DNA of 7,944 nucleotides, taken from positions 1 through 7,944 of the forward strand of contig CAZBNU010000191.1 of the NCBI GenBank assembly GCA_964493075.1, read 5' to 3'. The notes beneath the pieces are model-generated. The model was not told where the DNA came from. It saw only the letters and a program-made list of their open reading frames with translations, and searched no databases. Within the stretch, counting starts at the first letter, position 1, and each line of letters opens with the position of its first letter. Both the position numbers and the translations under genes were made by a program. This DNA comes from SLFT01 sp964493075 (GTDB taxonomy: Bacteria > Hydrogenedentota > Hydrogenedentia > Hydrogenedentales > CAITNO01). Positions 1 to 6,512 of the stretch are shown here, piece after piece.

Positions 1-8
1 GAATTAGG

Positions 9-1568
9 TCAGACCTGCCCGCGATTGATGACCGCCTGAACATCCGTAGCCGAAAGTCCGCGCCCGTTTACGTCTGCGTCGTAAACAACGGTTCGCCCCA
101 ATACAGCATCCACCGCCAGTTGCACGTCCGTACCGTTAACCGCGCCATCCTCGTTAATATCACCATCAGACATTGCCACATCAACCCGTGTTGCCGGCCC
201 GGCAGTCACGACAACGTTATCCACATAATAACTAATGTACTCCTCCGCATGAAAAGAAATATCGTAGGTACCTGCCAGCACCAGTTTGTGGTAGTTGCCA
301 AAGTCAGGATTGGAAAATACGGGCTGCATATTTCCCTCCAATAGCACCTTACTCCAAACAGGGTCGTCTGTTTTGCGGTCGCTGGTCAGACCGCGAATAC
401 CTATGTGGGCCGTTTCTGCGTAGGCATACATGGAATTACGGTTATTCGCCCAGTACTGTGGTATTAACGAGGGGCTGGGCTTCTTTGTGTAGTCCAATTC
501 CACCAATACTTCGGGGCACCCCATAAACCGGTAGTTCCAGTCTATCATCCCGCCCGTGATGCTGTACCAGTAGGAACCATTGACAATACCCTCGGGAAAA
601 TTGCCGCCCGTATACATGGGGGTGTTGTTAATAGAATACTGCAGGGAAATGTAACGAAACATGGCATCATCGGGCGTAGGGGCCTCTACCTGACTTGGAA
701 TACCCGGTTCGTTGTCATAGGGATAATTCACAATGAGGGCGCCACCATGATAATGCAAAGACAGGGCGCAGGCATTTTCTGCGCTCCACCGCATGATATG
801 GGCAATTTCCGGCTCACGACTCCCATCACCCAGCGGTTCCCCATCGAACCAGGTCGTTGTAAAATTCACGTTGTACATTGGAAATGCTCGGTTCAGGTCC
901 ACGCCGTGGGCATTCCGGCGGGTGTTCATGGTAAAACCGTCCGGATTCATCATTGGCACCAACCAGATAACCGTCCTGTCCAGAAAATCGGTGATATAGG
1001 AATCTGTGCCGTAACCGACAAGCAACTCCGCAGCAAAATTCAGGATCAATTCTGTGCCCAGCGGTTCGTCGCCATGAATGGTTCCAATAAATTTCACCGC
1101 TGGCTTATCCGCCTGTACATCGGGATTCGGAGTTATTTTGATCGCCCAGATATTGATGCCATTCACGGATTGACCCAAAAGTTGGGTACGACAAAGATCA
1201 GGGTAGTCAAGCGCATATCCCGCCAAAAGGGTCTCTATCTGGGCGGGTGTCGTATAAGCGTCAGCCTTTTCCTGCACCTCCGCCAACGGCTGAATCTCCA
1301 CCAGAACCGTCGGATAGCCCCATGCGATCACCTCGGCGTATTCATCCAAATCCAGATACAAGGTGGCAGTTAATTCAAAAACACTGCCGACATCAAAACC
1401 AGAATCAAGCACCTCCGTGAGCGATTCCCGGTCTGGTGCCGTAACTTCAACCACATAAACAGGCGGCATAGCCGCTAGCAAGGCTTCCACATCCTCACTA
1501 AAGGCATTGGGCAACATACAGATTACAATCAATGCAAAAACGTACGTTATGTTCAGCCTGTTTTTCAT
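9..1568 (-). CDS. Secreted M14 zinc carboxypeptidase with C-terminal dockerin-like repeat
   Basis: Predicted to remove C-terminal amino acids from peptides or proteins outside the cytoplasm. Residues 1-24 form a Sec signal peptide. The catalytic domain spans about 105-385. HGDE gives zinc ligands H165 and E168, and LHYHGG gives the third ligand H274. GVDLNR (N226, R227) matches the substrate carboxylate-binding segment. DWNY (Y346) and EVLVEL (E357) match the catalytic Tyr and Glu. The CPEVLVELDYTKKP block resembles the carboxypeptidase N/D/M (M14B) subfamily. Residues about 386-466 look like the transthyretin-like domain that follows this subfamily's catalytic domain. Residues 468-516 are a dockerin-like pair of calcium loops, each ending in TDVQ; the second loop is one residue short. 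The gene starts 30 bases after the lipoprotein gene and has no clear Shine-Dalgarno sequence of its own, so it is probably expressed in an operon with it. Peptidase identity is strong; substrate and the dockerin partner are unknown. Confidence 0.9.
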   Translation of the reverse strand: MKNRLNITYVFALIVICMLPNAFSEDVEALLAAMPPVYVVEVTAPDRESLTEVLDSGFDVGSVFELTATLYLDLDEYAEVIAWGYPTVLVEIQPLAEVQEKADAYTTPAQIETLLAGYALDYPDLCRTQLLGQSVNGINIWAIKITPNPDVQADKPAVKFIGTIHGDEPLGTELILNFAAELLVGYGTDSYITDFLDRTVIWLVPMMNPDGFTMNTRRNAHGVDLNRAFPMYNVNFTTTWFDGEPLGDGSREPEIAHIMRWSAENACALSLHYHGGALIVNYPYDNEPGIPSQVEAPTPDDAMFRYISLQYSINNTPMYTGGNFPEGIVNGSYWYSITGGMIDWNYRFMGCPEVLVELDYTKKPSPSLIPQYWANNRNSMYAYAETAHIGIRGLTSDRKTDDPVWSKVLLEGNMQPVFSNPDFGNYHKLVLAGTYDISFHAEEYISYYVDNVVVTAGPATRVDVAMSDGDINEDGAVNGTDVQLAVDAVLGRTVVYDADVNGRGLSATDVQAVINRGQV

Positions 1569-1598
1569 CGTTATTTACTTTTGAAAATCTTTTGGGTT

Positions 1599-2108
1599 TC
1601 AGCCCTTGCTACGTTCGCCACTGCCGCCGTTCCACACACCGCCCGTTGAGAAACTGTAACGATATACCTCCTTGCCTGTCGTCTCTGTGGCAATGGAAGC
1701 AGGCTCAGCCGCAGCTTCGGTTCTGGTACCCCGTGGAGCGCCCTTGAAAATACGATAACGATATTCAATAAGCCCGGTGAATCCGCGATCCCGCGTGCCG
1801 CCGCCGGATACGGCCTGCACATCAAGGGGATAGTAAGACTCATAGACTTTTACCTGCTTGTAAAACTTTCCACGCACACCCTCGCCTTCAAAGAGTATCT
1901 CCCCATGCCGTTCCACAGCGTTCAGCCGTTTCATTTCCGTGGCGCCTACGCTGTCCATTTGTTCAAAAACACGGTCAGAACCGGACACATAGCCCTCGGG
2001 ACGCTCACCCAGACCAAAATCAGCCAGTACCTTCTCCGTCACACTTCCCGAATCCGTCTGGCATGCTGCCAGCATAAGTACCGCACAAATCGGTAATATC
2101 CATTTCAC
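1599..2108 (-). CDS. Small orphan lipoprotein
   Basis: I do not recognise the family. The 169-residue product begins with a short charged end and a hydrophobic stretch closing in the lipobox LAAC, with Cys16 as the predicted lipidated residue. Gln at +2 suggests outer-membrane rather than inner-membrane retention, by the E. coli rule. The mature part has no further cysteine; it is rich in Gly, Glu and Tyr, with an EYRYRIFKG segment and a C-terminal tail ending in ERSKG. I place the start at the GTG at 2108 rather than the in-frame ATG at 2135: a good AGGAG lies nine bases before the GTG, while the ATG version would add nine residues before the signal peptide and would bury that ribosome site in coding sequence. 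It is the first gene of a likely two-gene operon with the M14 peptidase, so it may anchor or assist that enzyme; this is inference from position only. Confidence 0.7.
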   Translation of the reverse strand: MKWILPICAVLMLAACQTDSGSVTEKVLADFGLGERPEGYVSGSDRVFEQMDSVGATEMKRLNAVERHGEILFEGEGVRGKFYKQVKVYESYYPLDVQAVSGGGTRDRGFTGLIEYRYRIFKGAPRGTRTEAAAEPASIATETTGKEVYRYSFSTGGVWNGGSGERSKG

Positions 2109-2117
2109 GGCTAACTT

Positions 2118-2122
2118 CTCCT
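2118..2122 (-). promoter_or_regulatory. Ribosome binding site that sets the lipoprotein start
   Basis: On the minus strand AGGAG occurs nine bases before GTG at 2108. It decides in favour of the GTG start over the upstream in-frame ATG at 2135. Confidence 0.6.
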
Positions 2123-2180
2123 GTATAGTCCACATTTATGGTAGCTGCCCGCAACATACGTGCAACAGTTCTTCTGCCTA

Positions 2181-2192
2181 AAGTATAGCATG
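2181..2192 (-). promoter_or_regulatory. Extended -10 promoter for the lipoprotein-peptidase operon
   Basis: Minus-strand sequence CATGCTATACTT holds a TATACT -10 box (2187 down to 2182) preceded by TGC, an extended -10. No good -35 is seen at 17-18 bases upstream. Expected transcription start is near 2175, giving a leader of roughly 67 bases before the GTG at 2108. It faces the promoter at 2264-2275 as an inverted repeat with 11 of 12 matching positions. Confidence 0.5.
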
Positions 2193-2263
2193 AGCGCCCC
2201 CCTTTTTGCAGAAGATTATTTTTGTCGTCCTTCAAAAATCATTGCAGGGTAAAAACTTTATTC

Positions 2264-2275
2264 CATGCTAGACTT
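2264..2275 (+). promoter_or_regulatory. Extended -10 promoter for the FucI-like gene
   Basis: CATGCTAGACTT contains a TAGACT -10 box (2269-2274) preceded by TGC. No convincing -35 lies at 17-18 bases; a TTGCAG at 2242-2247 is 21 bases away, too far for a normal spacer. Predicted start near 2281, with a leader of about 49 bases. The remainder of the 2109-2329 divergent region is AT-rich around 2210-2265, and I see no other feature in it. Confidence 0.45.
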
Positions 2276-2329
2276 TGTTTCATACTAAAGCAAGCGATCG
2301 CAAACCATTAACCGTCAAAGGAGCCTATT

Positions 2330-3892
2330 ATGAAACAGACAACCCTTCCTGTTGGATGTGCATGTTGCACCATGAGCCGCCGTAATTTTCTGGCATCGGG
2401 ATGCGCCGCATGTGCGGGTGTCGCCGGCATACTGGCAGCGCCCCGCATGAGCTTCGCCCAGACTGCCTCCCAGGGACGCATTCGAATAATCTATTCTCTT
2501 CACGCTGAAGTACAGCCAGGTCCGGACTGGCCTAATGTGGGCTTTAACTTCAAACCGGTCATGGAACAAATCCATAATACGCTGCAACAGGGTTGTCCCG
2601 AACTCGAATTTCTGACGGCCATGGCCACAGGCGAAGAAGAAGCCCTAGCCATACTCAAGGCCGACGAGAAGGAAAAGATTGACGGCTATGTCGTGTACCA
2701 GTTAAATTGTTGGAACCGGGTGGTGCAAACCGTCGCCACTTCCGGCAAGCCCGTACTCTATGCTGATTTTCAATTTGGTGGTAGTGGCGGATTTCTTGTC
2801 TATACCGCAGCCTTTCTCCGGCAGGGCGCCCCGAATCTCGGCTTCGTCGCTTCGTCCAACCCGGAAGACCTGATTGCCGCCACAAAATGCTTCCTTCCCA
2901 CCATAAAAAGCGGTAGCGCCAAAGAATTTGCGTCCATCGTTGCCAAATCACGCATTGCCAACACCCCGGCACAAGGCAATCTGGAATGCAAGCCCGATTC
3001 CGTGGACTGCCTTTCCGTGAGCGACTGGAAATCCCAGATCAGTAAGTCACGTATCCTCGCTGTACTGGATCAGGAAGCACGTCCCGCCGATCCAGTCATG
3101 GGCATTGCCGTGGAATACATTACCTTCAAGGAACTGAACGACGCCTGGGAAGTCGCCGACAAAGACGAGGCAAAGGCTGTTGCCGATAAATGGCAGAACG
3201 GCGCATCAAAACTGGAAGACGTTTCCCGGGAAACCCTGGAGACGTCGGCCGCCATGTACCTCGCGCAAAAGGCTGTACTCAAAAAACACGACGCGAACGC
3301 CATCACCATCAACTGTCTCGGCGGCTTTTATGGCGGCCATATTCACGCCTATCCCTGCCTCGGATTCCATGAACTGAATAATGAGGGGCTGATAGGCGCG
3401 TGTGAATGCGATGTGCGTTCCACGGCAACGATGGTGGCCTTCACCACCCTTACCCAGGGACGTCCCGGCTATATTTCCGACCCTGTCATTGACACCGCAA
3501 AACGGCAGATTATCTACGCGCACTGTGTGGCATCGAACAAAGCCTTTGGGCCCACAGGTCCGGAAAATGAATTCGAAATACTGACCCATTCTGAAGACCG
3601 GCAAGGTGCAGCGGTACGTTCGCTGCTGCCAACGGAATATATGACCACGTCCATGGAAGTGTCTGAGCCCGACAAGGAAATTCTATTCCATCAGGCCAAA
3701 GCCGTGGCCAACGACCCCGACGACCGCGCCTGTCGCACCAAACTGTGCGCTGAACCAGTTGGCGACATGGAAAAACTGTTTACCCAGTGGGATAAATGGA
3801 GCTGGCACCGGGTAACCTTCTACGGTGATTTGAAAAAGCCTGTTTTCGATCTGGCTGATGCCATCGGCTGGAAGGTTGTGGAAGAAGCGTAA
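2330..3892 (+). CDS. Tat-exported protein with L-fucose/L-arabinose isomerase-like fold
   Basis: A 520-residue protein. The Tat motif SRRNF (16-20) is followed by a hydrophobic stretch to about residue 44. Residues about 50-190 read as a Rossmann-like N-terminal domain of the FucI/AraA type. The C-terminal half carries the best signature: NCLGGFYGGHIHAYPCLGF (328-346), NNEGLIGACECDVRS (350-364), GRPGYISDPVID (377-388) and YAHCVAS (396-402). In L-fucose isomerases the equivalent region supplies acidic metal ligands and a histidine; E359, D361 and H398 or H420 are the candidates here. True fucose isomerases are cytoplasmic, so export argues for a different or extended role. Five cysteines (10, 12, 13, 25, 28) flank the RR pair, which is unusual. 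Start supported by AAAGGAG six bases upstream; the ATG at codon 15 would begin at MSRRNF but has no such site. Monocistronic, closed by a terminator. Fold call moderate; reaction unknown. Confidence 0.75.
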   Translation: MKQTTLPVGCACCTMSRRNFLASGCAACAGVAGILAAPRMSFAQTASQGRIRIIYSLHAEVQPGPDWPNVGFNFKPVMEQIHNTLQQGCPELEFLTAMATGEEEALAILKADEKEKIDGYVVYQLNCWNRVVQTVATSGKPVLYADFQFGGSGGFLVYTAAFLRQGAPNLGFVASSNPEDLIAATKCFLPTIKSGSAKEFASIVAKSRIANTPAQGNLECKPDSVDCLSVSDWKSQISKSRILAVLDQEARPADPVMGIAVEYITFKELNDAWEVADKDEAKAVADKWQNGASKLEDVSRETLETSAAMYLAQKAVLKKHDANAITINCLGGFYGGHIHAYPCLGFHELNNEGLIGACECDVRSTATMVAFTTLTQGRPGYISDPVIDTAKRQIIYAHCVASNKAFGPTGPENEFEILTHSEDRQGAAVRSLLPTEYMTTSMEVSEPDKEILFHQAKAVANDPDDRACRTKLCAEPVGDMEKLFTQWDKWSWHRVTFYGDLKKPVFDLADAIGWKVVEEA

Positions 3893-3918
3893 GTAAATCG
3901 TATCCTCTGAATACTAAA

Positions 3919-3950
3919 AAGCGGGACAGGCACGAAAACCTGTCCCGCTT
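3919..3950. terminator. Bidirectional intrinsic terminator between convergent genes
   Basis: A perfect 12-bp stem, AAGCGGGACAGG (3919-3930) with CCTGTCCCGCTT (3939-3950), encloses the loop CACGAAAA. Read on the minus strand it runs into a T tract (CGCTTTTTAG), the stronger direction; on the plus strand a broken T-rich tail follows (CTTGTTGCTTTTA). It sits between the FucI-like gene and the end of the minus-strand isomerase/epimerase gene and would serve both. Confidence 0.85.
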
Positions 3951-3966
3951 GTTGCTTTTATGTCAA

Positions 3967-4698
3967 CTATGACAGCAGATTCTTTTTCAAAAATTCATAA
4001 CTGATCTGCGCACATTCAAAAATATCGCGATCAGCATTGTCCTGCTCGTAGATCCACCATTCAACACCTGCCTGCTTGCCAGCAGCGAACACAGCGTTCC
4101 AGTCTAGTTCGCCTTCGCCCAGGGGCATAAACTTAACGCTACGAAATACACGCTTTCCTTTGTAATCCTTGGCGTGAATAACAGGNNNNNNNNNNNNNNN
4201 NNNNNNNNNNNNNNNNNNNNNNNNNNNNNNNNNNNNNNNNNNNNNNNNNNNNNNNNNNNNNNNNNNNNNNNNNNNNNNNNNNNNNAGCGAATCCTTGCAA
4301 TCACCCATCATGCCGCCCGGCGCCACATCGGTCACGCCAACGGTCTTCCAGAATTTCACCTGATTCTCAAAATCCGTTTCAAACCCTTCAACACCACAAT
4401 GAGCAGCAACAGCCGTCAACCCGGCTGCGTCAAGGGCTGCACGAATTTCTTCCGCAGAAAGATTGGGCATTCCGCTCCACTGCACATACTCCCATCCCAT
4501 TTCGCGAACCTTTTTAAGCGTTCCTGCCAAGTCTTTCTTCGCCGGTTCACGAAGAGTGTATAGCTGCAATGCAATACCTTTCATGGCGCTACTTTCCTCT
4601 TGTGCCATCGAAACGCCAGCACGGGCAGACAGAGCAAGCGCGCCAAGGGCAACAAGCGCATCCCTGCGCGACATGCCGGTTTCATAGAGTTTAGACAT
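3967..4698 (-). CDS. Tat-exported sugar isomerase/epimerase-like TIM-barrel protein, centre missing in assembly gap
   Basis: Belongs to the xylose isomerase-like TIM-barrel superfamily (sugar phosphate isomerase/epimerase, IolE-type). A Tat signal covers residues 1-32 (SRRDAL at 10-15, cleavage expected after SMA). The mature start GIALQLYTLR (41-50) is the typical first strand, and VAAHCG (97-102) a later one. After the gap come VIHAKD (metal-ligand His), PLGEGELDW and WWIYEQD (likely metal-ligand Glu). The 100 N remove the section that normally carries the YHNH-type motif and the LD-type motif. The visible parts are 137 and 72 residues; relatives are usually near 280-310, so the true gap is probably about 85-105 codons, not 34. 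The common frame on both sides is therefore not proof of an intact gene. AAAGGA lies nine bases before the ATG. It follows the sulfatase by 99 bases in the same direction; substrate unknown. Confidence 0.8.
   Translation of the reverse strand: MSKLYETGMSRRDALVALGALALSARAGVSMAQEESSAMKGIALQLYTLREPAKKDLAGTLKKVREMGWEYVQWSGMPNLSAEEIRAALDAAGLTAVAAHCGVEGFETDFENQVKFWKTVGVTDVAPGGMMGDCKDSXXXXXXXXXXXXXXXXXXXXXXXXXXXXXXXXXXPVIHAKDYKGKRVFRSVKFMPLGEGELDWNAVFAAGKQAGVEWWIYEQDNADRDIFECAQISYEFLKKNLLS
4186..4285. other. Assembly gap of 100 N
   Basis: A run of exactly 100 undetermined bases, the conventional length for a scaffold join of unknown size. It lies inside the isomerase/epimerase gene, so that gene is interrupted by missing data, not necessarily by a mutation. 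Confidence 0.99.
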
Positions 4699-4746
4699 AA
4701 CTTTGTTTCCTTTACTTTGGGTTACTTCTTACAACAATCTCAATCA

Positions 4747-4776
4747 AGTATAGTCTTTCAATCAGTCAAACAACAA
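4747..4776 (-). promoter_or_regulatory. Probable internal promoter for the isomerase/epimerase gene
   Basis: In the 99-base space after the sulfatase, the minus strand has TATACT (4752 down to 4747) inside GACTATACTTGA, with TTGTTG 18 bases upstream as a weak -35. Expected start near 4740. No terminator hairpin is visible between the two genes, so readthrough from the sulfatase promoter is likely as well. Confidence 0.4.
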
Positions 4777-4797
4777 ATCAAACCGCGAGCATACACA

Positions 4798-6180
4798 TCA
4801 GGATACCGGAGGCTGCCACGGCACCCGCCCACTGCGGATGATATGCATTTTCAACGCTTGTGACAATTTGCGGTACATCGGATGCTTCTCAGGCAATGGC
4901 TTCTGTTCCAAAGGATCTTCAGCAAGATTGAACAGTTCATAGGCCGAGGCAGGACCGCTTCCCTGGCACAGCTTCCAGTCACCCTCCCGAACCGCGTAGT
5001 GTGCCATTCCATGACAATTACCGCCTTCCCGCCGCACCCAGAACACCGTCCGTTCCGGCAGTGTATCCGCGTCGCCTTTGAAAACAGGCAATAAATCAAC
5101 CCCGTCTATTTCATGGGACACCGGTACTTCGGCAATCGCGCATGCTGTGGCGAACAGGTCCATGCTCAGTGCAGTACAGTCATCGTTGCGTTTTCCCGGT
5201 TTGATATGTCCCGGCCATACAGCACACATGGGCACCCGAATACCCCCTTCGTACATCTCCGCTTTTGAACCCCGCAGCGAACCATTATTGGCTGCCACAT
5301 TGGTCTGACCGCCATTATCCGAAACAAAGACCAGCAATGTATTCTCGTATGCACCTGTTTCCTTGAGCGCTTCCACCACCTTTCCGATGCCAGCATCCAA
5401 GTGTTCAATCAGTGCAATAAGGGCGGCACGCTGAGGGGCAATCTCCGGTTCCCTTTGCTTTACTTTTGATACCCATTCTCTGGGCGGTTGTATGGGGGTG
5501 TGCGGCGCGTTGTAAGCGAGATAAAGAAAAAAGGGCGCCGATTCCTCTTTTTGTTCATGCACATAGGACACCGCCCATTCGGTGAACAAATCCGTGGCGT
5601 GCCCTTCAGGATGAATCTCAGTTTCATTCTCACGCATGTAGTTGACATCATGGCGAAGGTGGGTATAGTAGTCATCCATCATGTCGCCCAGGAAGCCATG
5701 AAAATAATCGAACCCACGCAGGTTTGGCAGGTTCGGCGCTTCCAGACCTAGATGCCACTTGCCGACAATCGCCGTGTTGTATCCTACCTGTTTGAGCATT
5801 GCGGGCAACAGCAGCGCTTCCGGATTGAGATAACCAAAGGTGTTGTCAGCATGGGTGCGGATAACACCGGGCACACCGACACAATCGGGATAACAGCCGG
5901 TGAGTAATGCGGCGCGGGTCGGCGAACATACTGGGCAATTGGAATAGAACTGATTAAAACGCATACCCGAATCCATCAATGCATCAATGTTCGGCGTCTG
6001 CATGTCGTCCGCGCCATAACAGGAAAGATCGCCATACCCAAGATCATCAACAAGAATGTACACAATATTGGGTTTTACGGAAGACTGCGAAGCAGCCCCA
6101 CGCATTGTTATGGTGGCAGCAGCCAATGGCAGCGTGGCACCAGCCTTCTTCAAAAAAGTGCGTCTTGAGATTTCCGACAT
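4798..6180 (-). CDS. Tat-exported type I (formylglycine) sulfatase
   Basis: Hydrolyses a sulfate ester, probably on a carbohydrate. The 460-residue product starts with a Tat signal (SRRTFLKK at 5-12, hydrophobic to about 30). The alkaline phosphatase-like sulfatase core follows: YILVDDLGYGD places metal ligands D45 and D46; VCSPTRAALLTG gives the C-x-P-T-R formylglycine signature with Cys85 as the residue converted to formylglycine and R89 beside it; GKWHLG gives K141 and H143; APHTP gives H227; SDNGG gives D288 and N289; LRGSK gives K306. Length and the C-terminal AYELFNLAEDP element (413-423) fit the S1 arylsulfatase-like group. A formylglycine-generating enzyme must act on it before export; none is encoded here. 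GGGAG lies ten bases before the ATG. First gene of a pair with the isomerase/epimerase. Family certain, substrate unknown. Confidence 0.95.
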   Translation of the reverse strand: MSEISRRTFLKKAGATLPLAAATITMRGAASQSSVKPNIVYILVDDLGYGDLSCYGADDMQTPNIDALMDSGMRFNQFYSNCPVCSPTRAALLTGCYPDCVGVPGVIRTHADNTFGYLNPEALLLPAMLKQVGYNTAIVGKWHLGLEAPNLPNLRGFDYFHGFLGDMMDDYYTHLRHDVNYMRENETEIHPEGHATDLFTEWAVSYVHEQKEESAPFFLYLAYNAPHTPIQPPREWVSKVKQREPEIAPQRAALIALIEHLDAGIGKVVEALKETGAYENTLLVFVSDNGGQTNVAANNGSLRGSKAEMYEGGIRVPMCAVWPGHIKPGKRNDDCTALSMDLFATACAIAEVPVSHEIDGVDLLPVFKGDADTLPERTVFWVRREGGNCHGMAHYAVREGDWKLCQGSGPASAYELFNLAEDPLEQKPLPEKHPMYRKLSQALKMHIIRSGRVPWQPPVS

Positions 6181-6223
6181 GATTCAAAGACTCCCAATAG
6201 GTTGTTCACAGGGTGACATGATG

Positions 6224-6252
6224 ATCTTAACAGCTCCTCTCCATTCATTCAA
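6224..6252 (-). promoter_or_regulatory. Promoter for the sulfatase operon
   Basis: On the minus strand TTGAAT (6252 down to 6247) and TAAGAT (6229 down to 6224) are separated by 17 bases; each matches four of six consensus positions. The predicted start near 6217 leaves a leader of about 37 bases. It is divergent from the rplJ promoter and does not share the TGCTATACTT element. Confidence 0.45.
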
Positions 6253-6272
6253 TTATTCCGTGAGAAACCAAT

Positions 6273-6302
6273 TTGCCATATCACCCATGCAAATGCTATA
6301 CT
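6273..6302 (+). promoter_or_regulatory. Sigma-70-type promoter for rplJ-rplL with extended -10
   Basis: TTGCCA (6273-6278) and TATACT (6297-6302) with an 18-base spacer, plus TG at 6294-6295 as an extended -10. Predicted start near 6309, giving a leader of about 200 bases before rplJ, enough to hold the L10 regulatory RNA. Confidence 0.65.
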
Positions 6303-6328
6303 TCACCCCGTACAAAAGTGCAATCGCA

Positions 6329-6428
6329 TTGCTGGTCGGAGACAGCCGGTGGCGTTTACGCCTTAATATCCTGCCGAGACCGCGAACGGAGTTCTGCATT
6401 ATCGTGTTGAGAATGATTCCGTCCGCGC
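6329..6428 (+). promoter_or_regulatory. Ribosomal protein L10 leader RNA (rplJ autoregulation)
   Basis: The stretch GGAGACAGCCGGTGGC ... CCTTAATATCCTGCCGAGA resembles the conserved core of L10 leaders upstream of rplJ in many bacteria. Visible pairings: hairpin GGCG (6351-6354) with CGCC (6359-6362); CAG (6343-6345) with CTG (6371-6373); outer stem GGTC (6334-6337) with GACC (6378-6381), separated from CAG/CTG by an asymmetric purine-rich internal loop of the kind that binds L10. The outer stem can extend, with T6333 bulged, by TTGC (6329-6332) with GCGA (6382-6385). A competing hairpin pairs CGCG (6381-6384) plus ACGGA (6386-6390) with TCCGT (6418-6422) plus CGCG (6424-6427); it would block the downstream terminator. 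In B. subtilis L10-L12 binding to such a leader promotes premature termination; the same logic is inferred here. Confidence 0.8.
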
Positions 6429-6455
6429 TGTCTTCTGATGGCGCGGGCGTTTTTT
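6420..6455 (+). terminator. Attenuator (intrinsic terminator) in the rplJ leader
   Basis: CGTCCGCGC (6420-6428) pairs with GCGCGGGCG (6441-6449), nine pairs including one G-U, enclosing a 12-base loop, followed directly by six T (6450-6455). It lies before the rplJ ribosome site, so termination here would give only a short leader RNA. Its 5' arm is shared with the predicted antiterminator. Confidence 0.8.
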
Positions 6456-6495
6456 ATGCCTAAACGCGGCAACCGCCAGGCAAATGCGAAACCTG

Positions 6496-6506
6496 AAAGG
6501 AGGTGA
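6496..6506 (+). promoter_or_regulatory. Strong ribosome binding site that sets a TTG start for rplJ
   Basis: AAAGGAGGTGA is a near-perfect match to the anti-Shine-Dalgarno sequence. GGAGG ends nine bases before TTG at 6513. No ATG or GTG fits both this site and the expected L10 N-terminus, so TTG is the start. Confidence 0.85.
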
Positions 6507-6512
6507 ACGCTT

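Noticed and set aside
747..1373. Plus-strand open frame of 208 codons
   Set aside because: It lies wholly antisense to the M14 peptidase catalytic domain, whose motifs are intact, and its translation shows no family signature.
2390..2416. Possible lipobox (ASGC, Cys25) in the FucI-like protein
   Set aside because: Position -3 is Ala, not Leu/Val/Ile, and the main hydrophobic stretch comes after the cysteine, so a Tat signal cleaved near residue 44 fits better.
3206..3604. Minus-strand open frame of 132 codons
   Set aside because: Antisense to the conserved C-terminal half of the FucI-like protein; no supporting signal.
3967..4698. Reading the isomerase/epimerase gene as intact because both sides of the N run share a frame
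   Set aside because: 100 N is a placeholder length; agreement in frame has a one-in-three chance and says nothing about the real sequence.
6056..6463. Plus-strand open frame of 135 codons running from the sulfatase start into the L10 leader
   Set aside because: It overlaps the sulfatase Tat signal in antisense and covers the rplJ promoter and leader; no ribosome site or recognisable motif.
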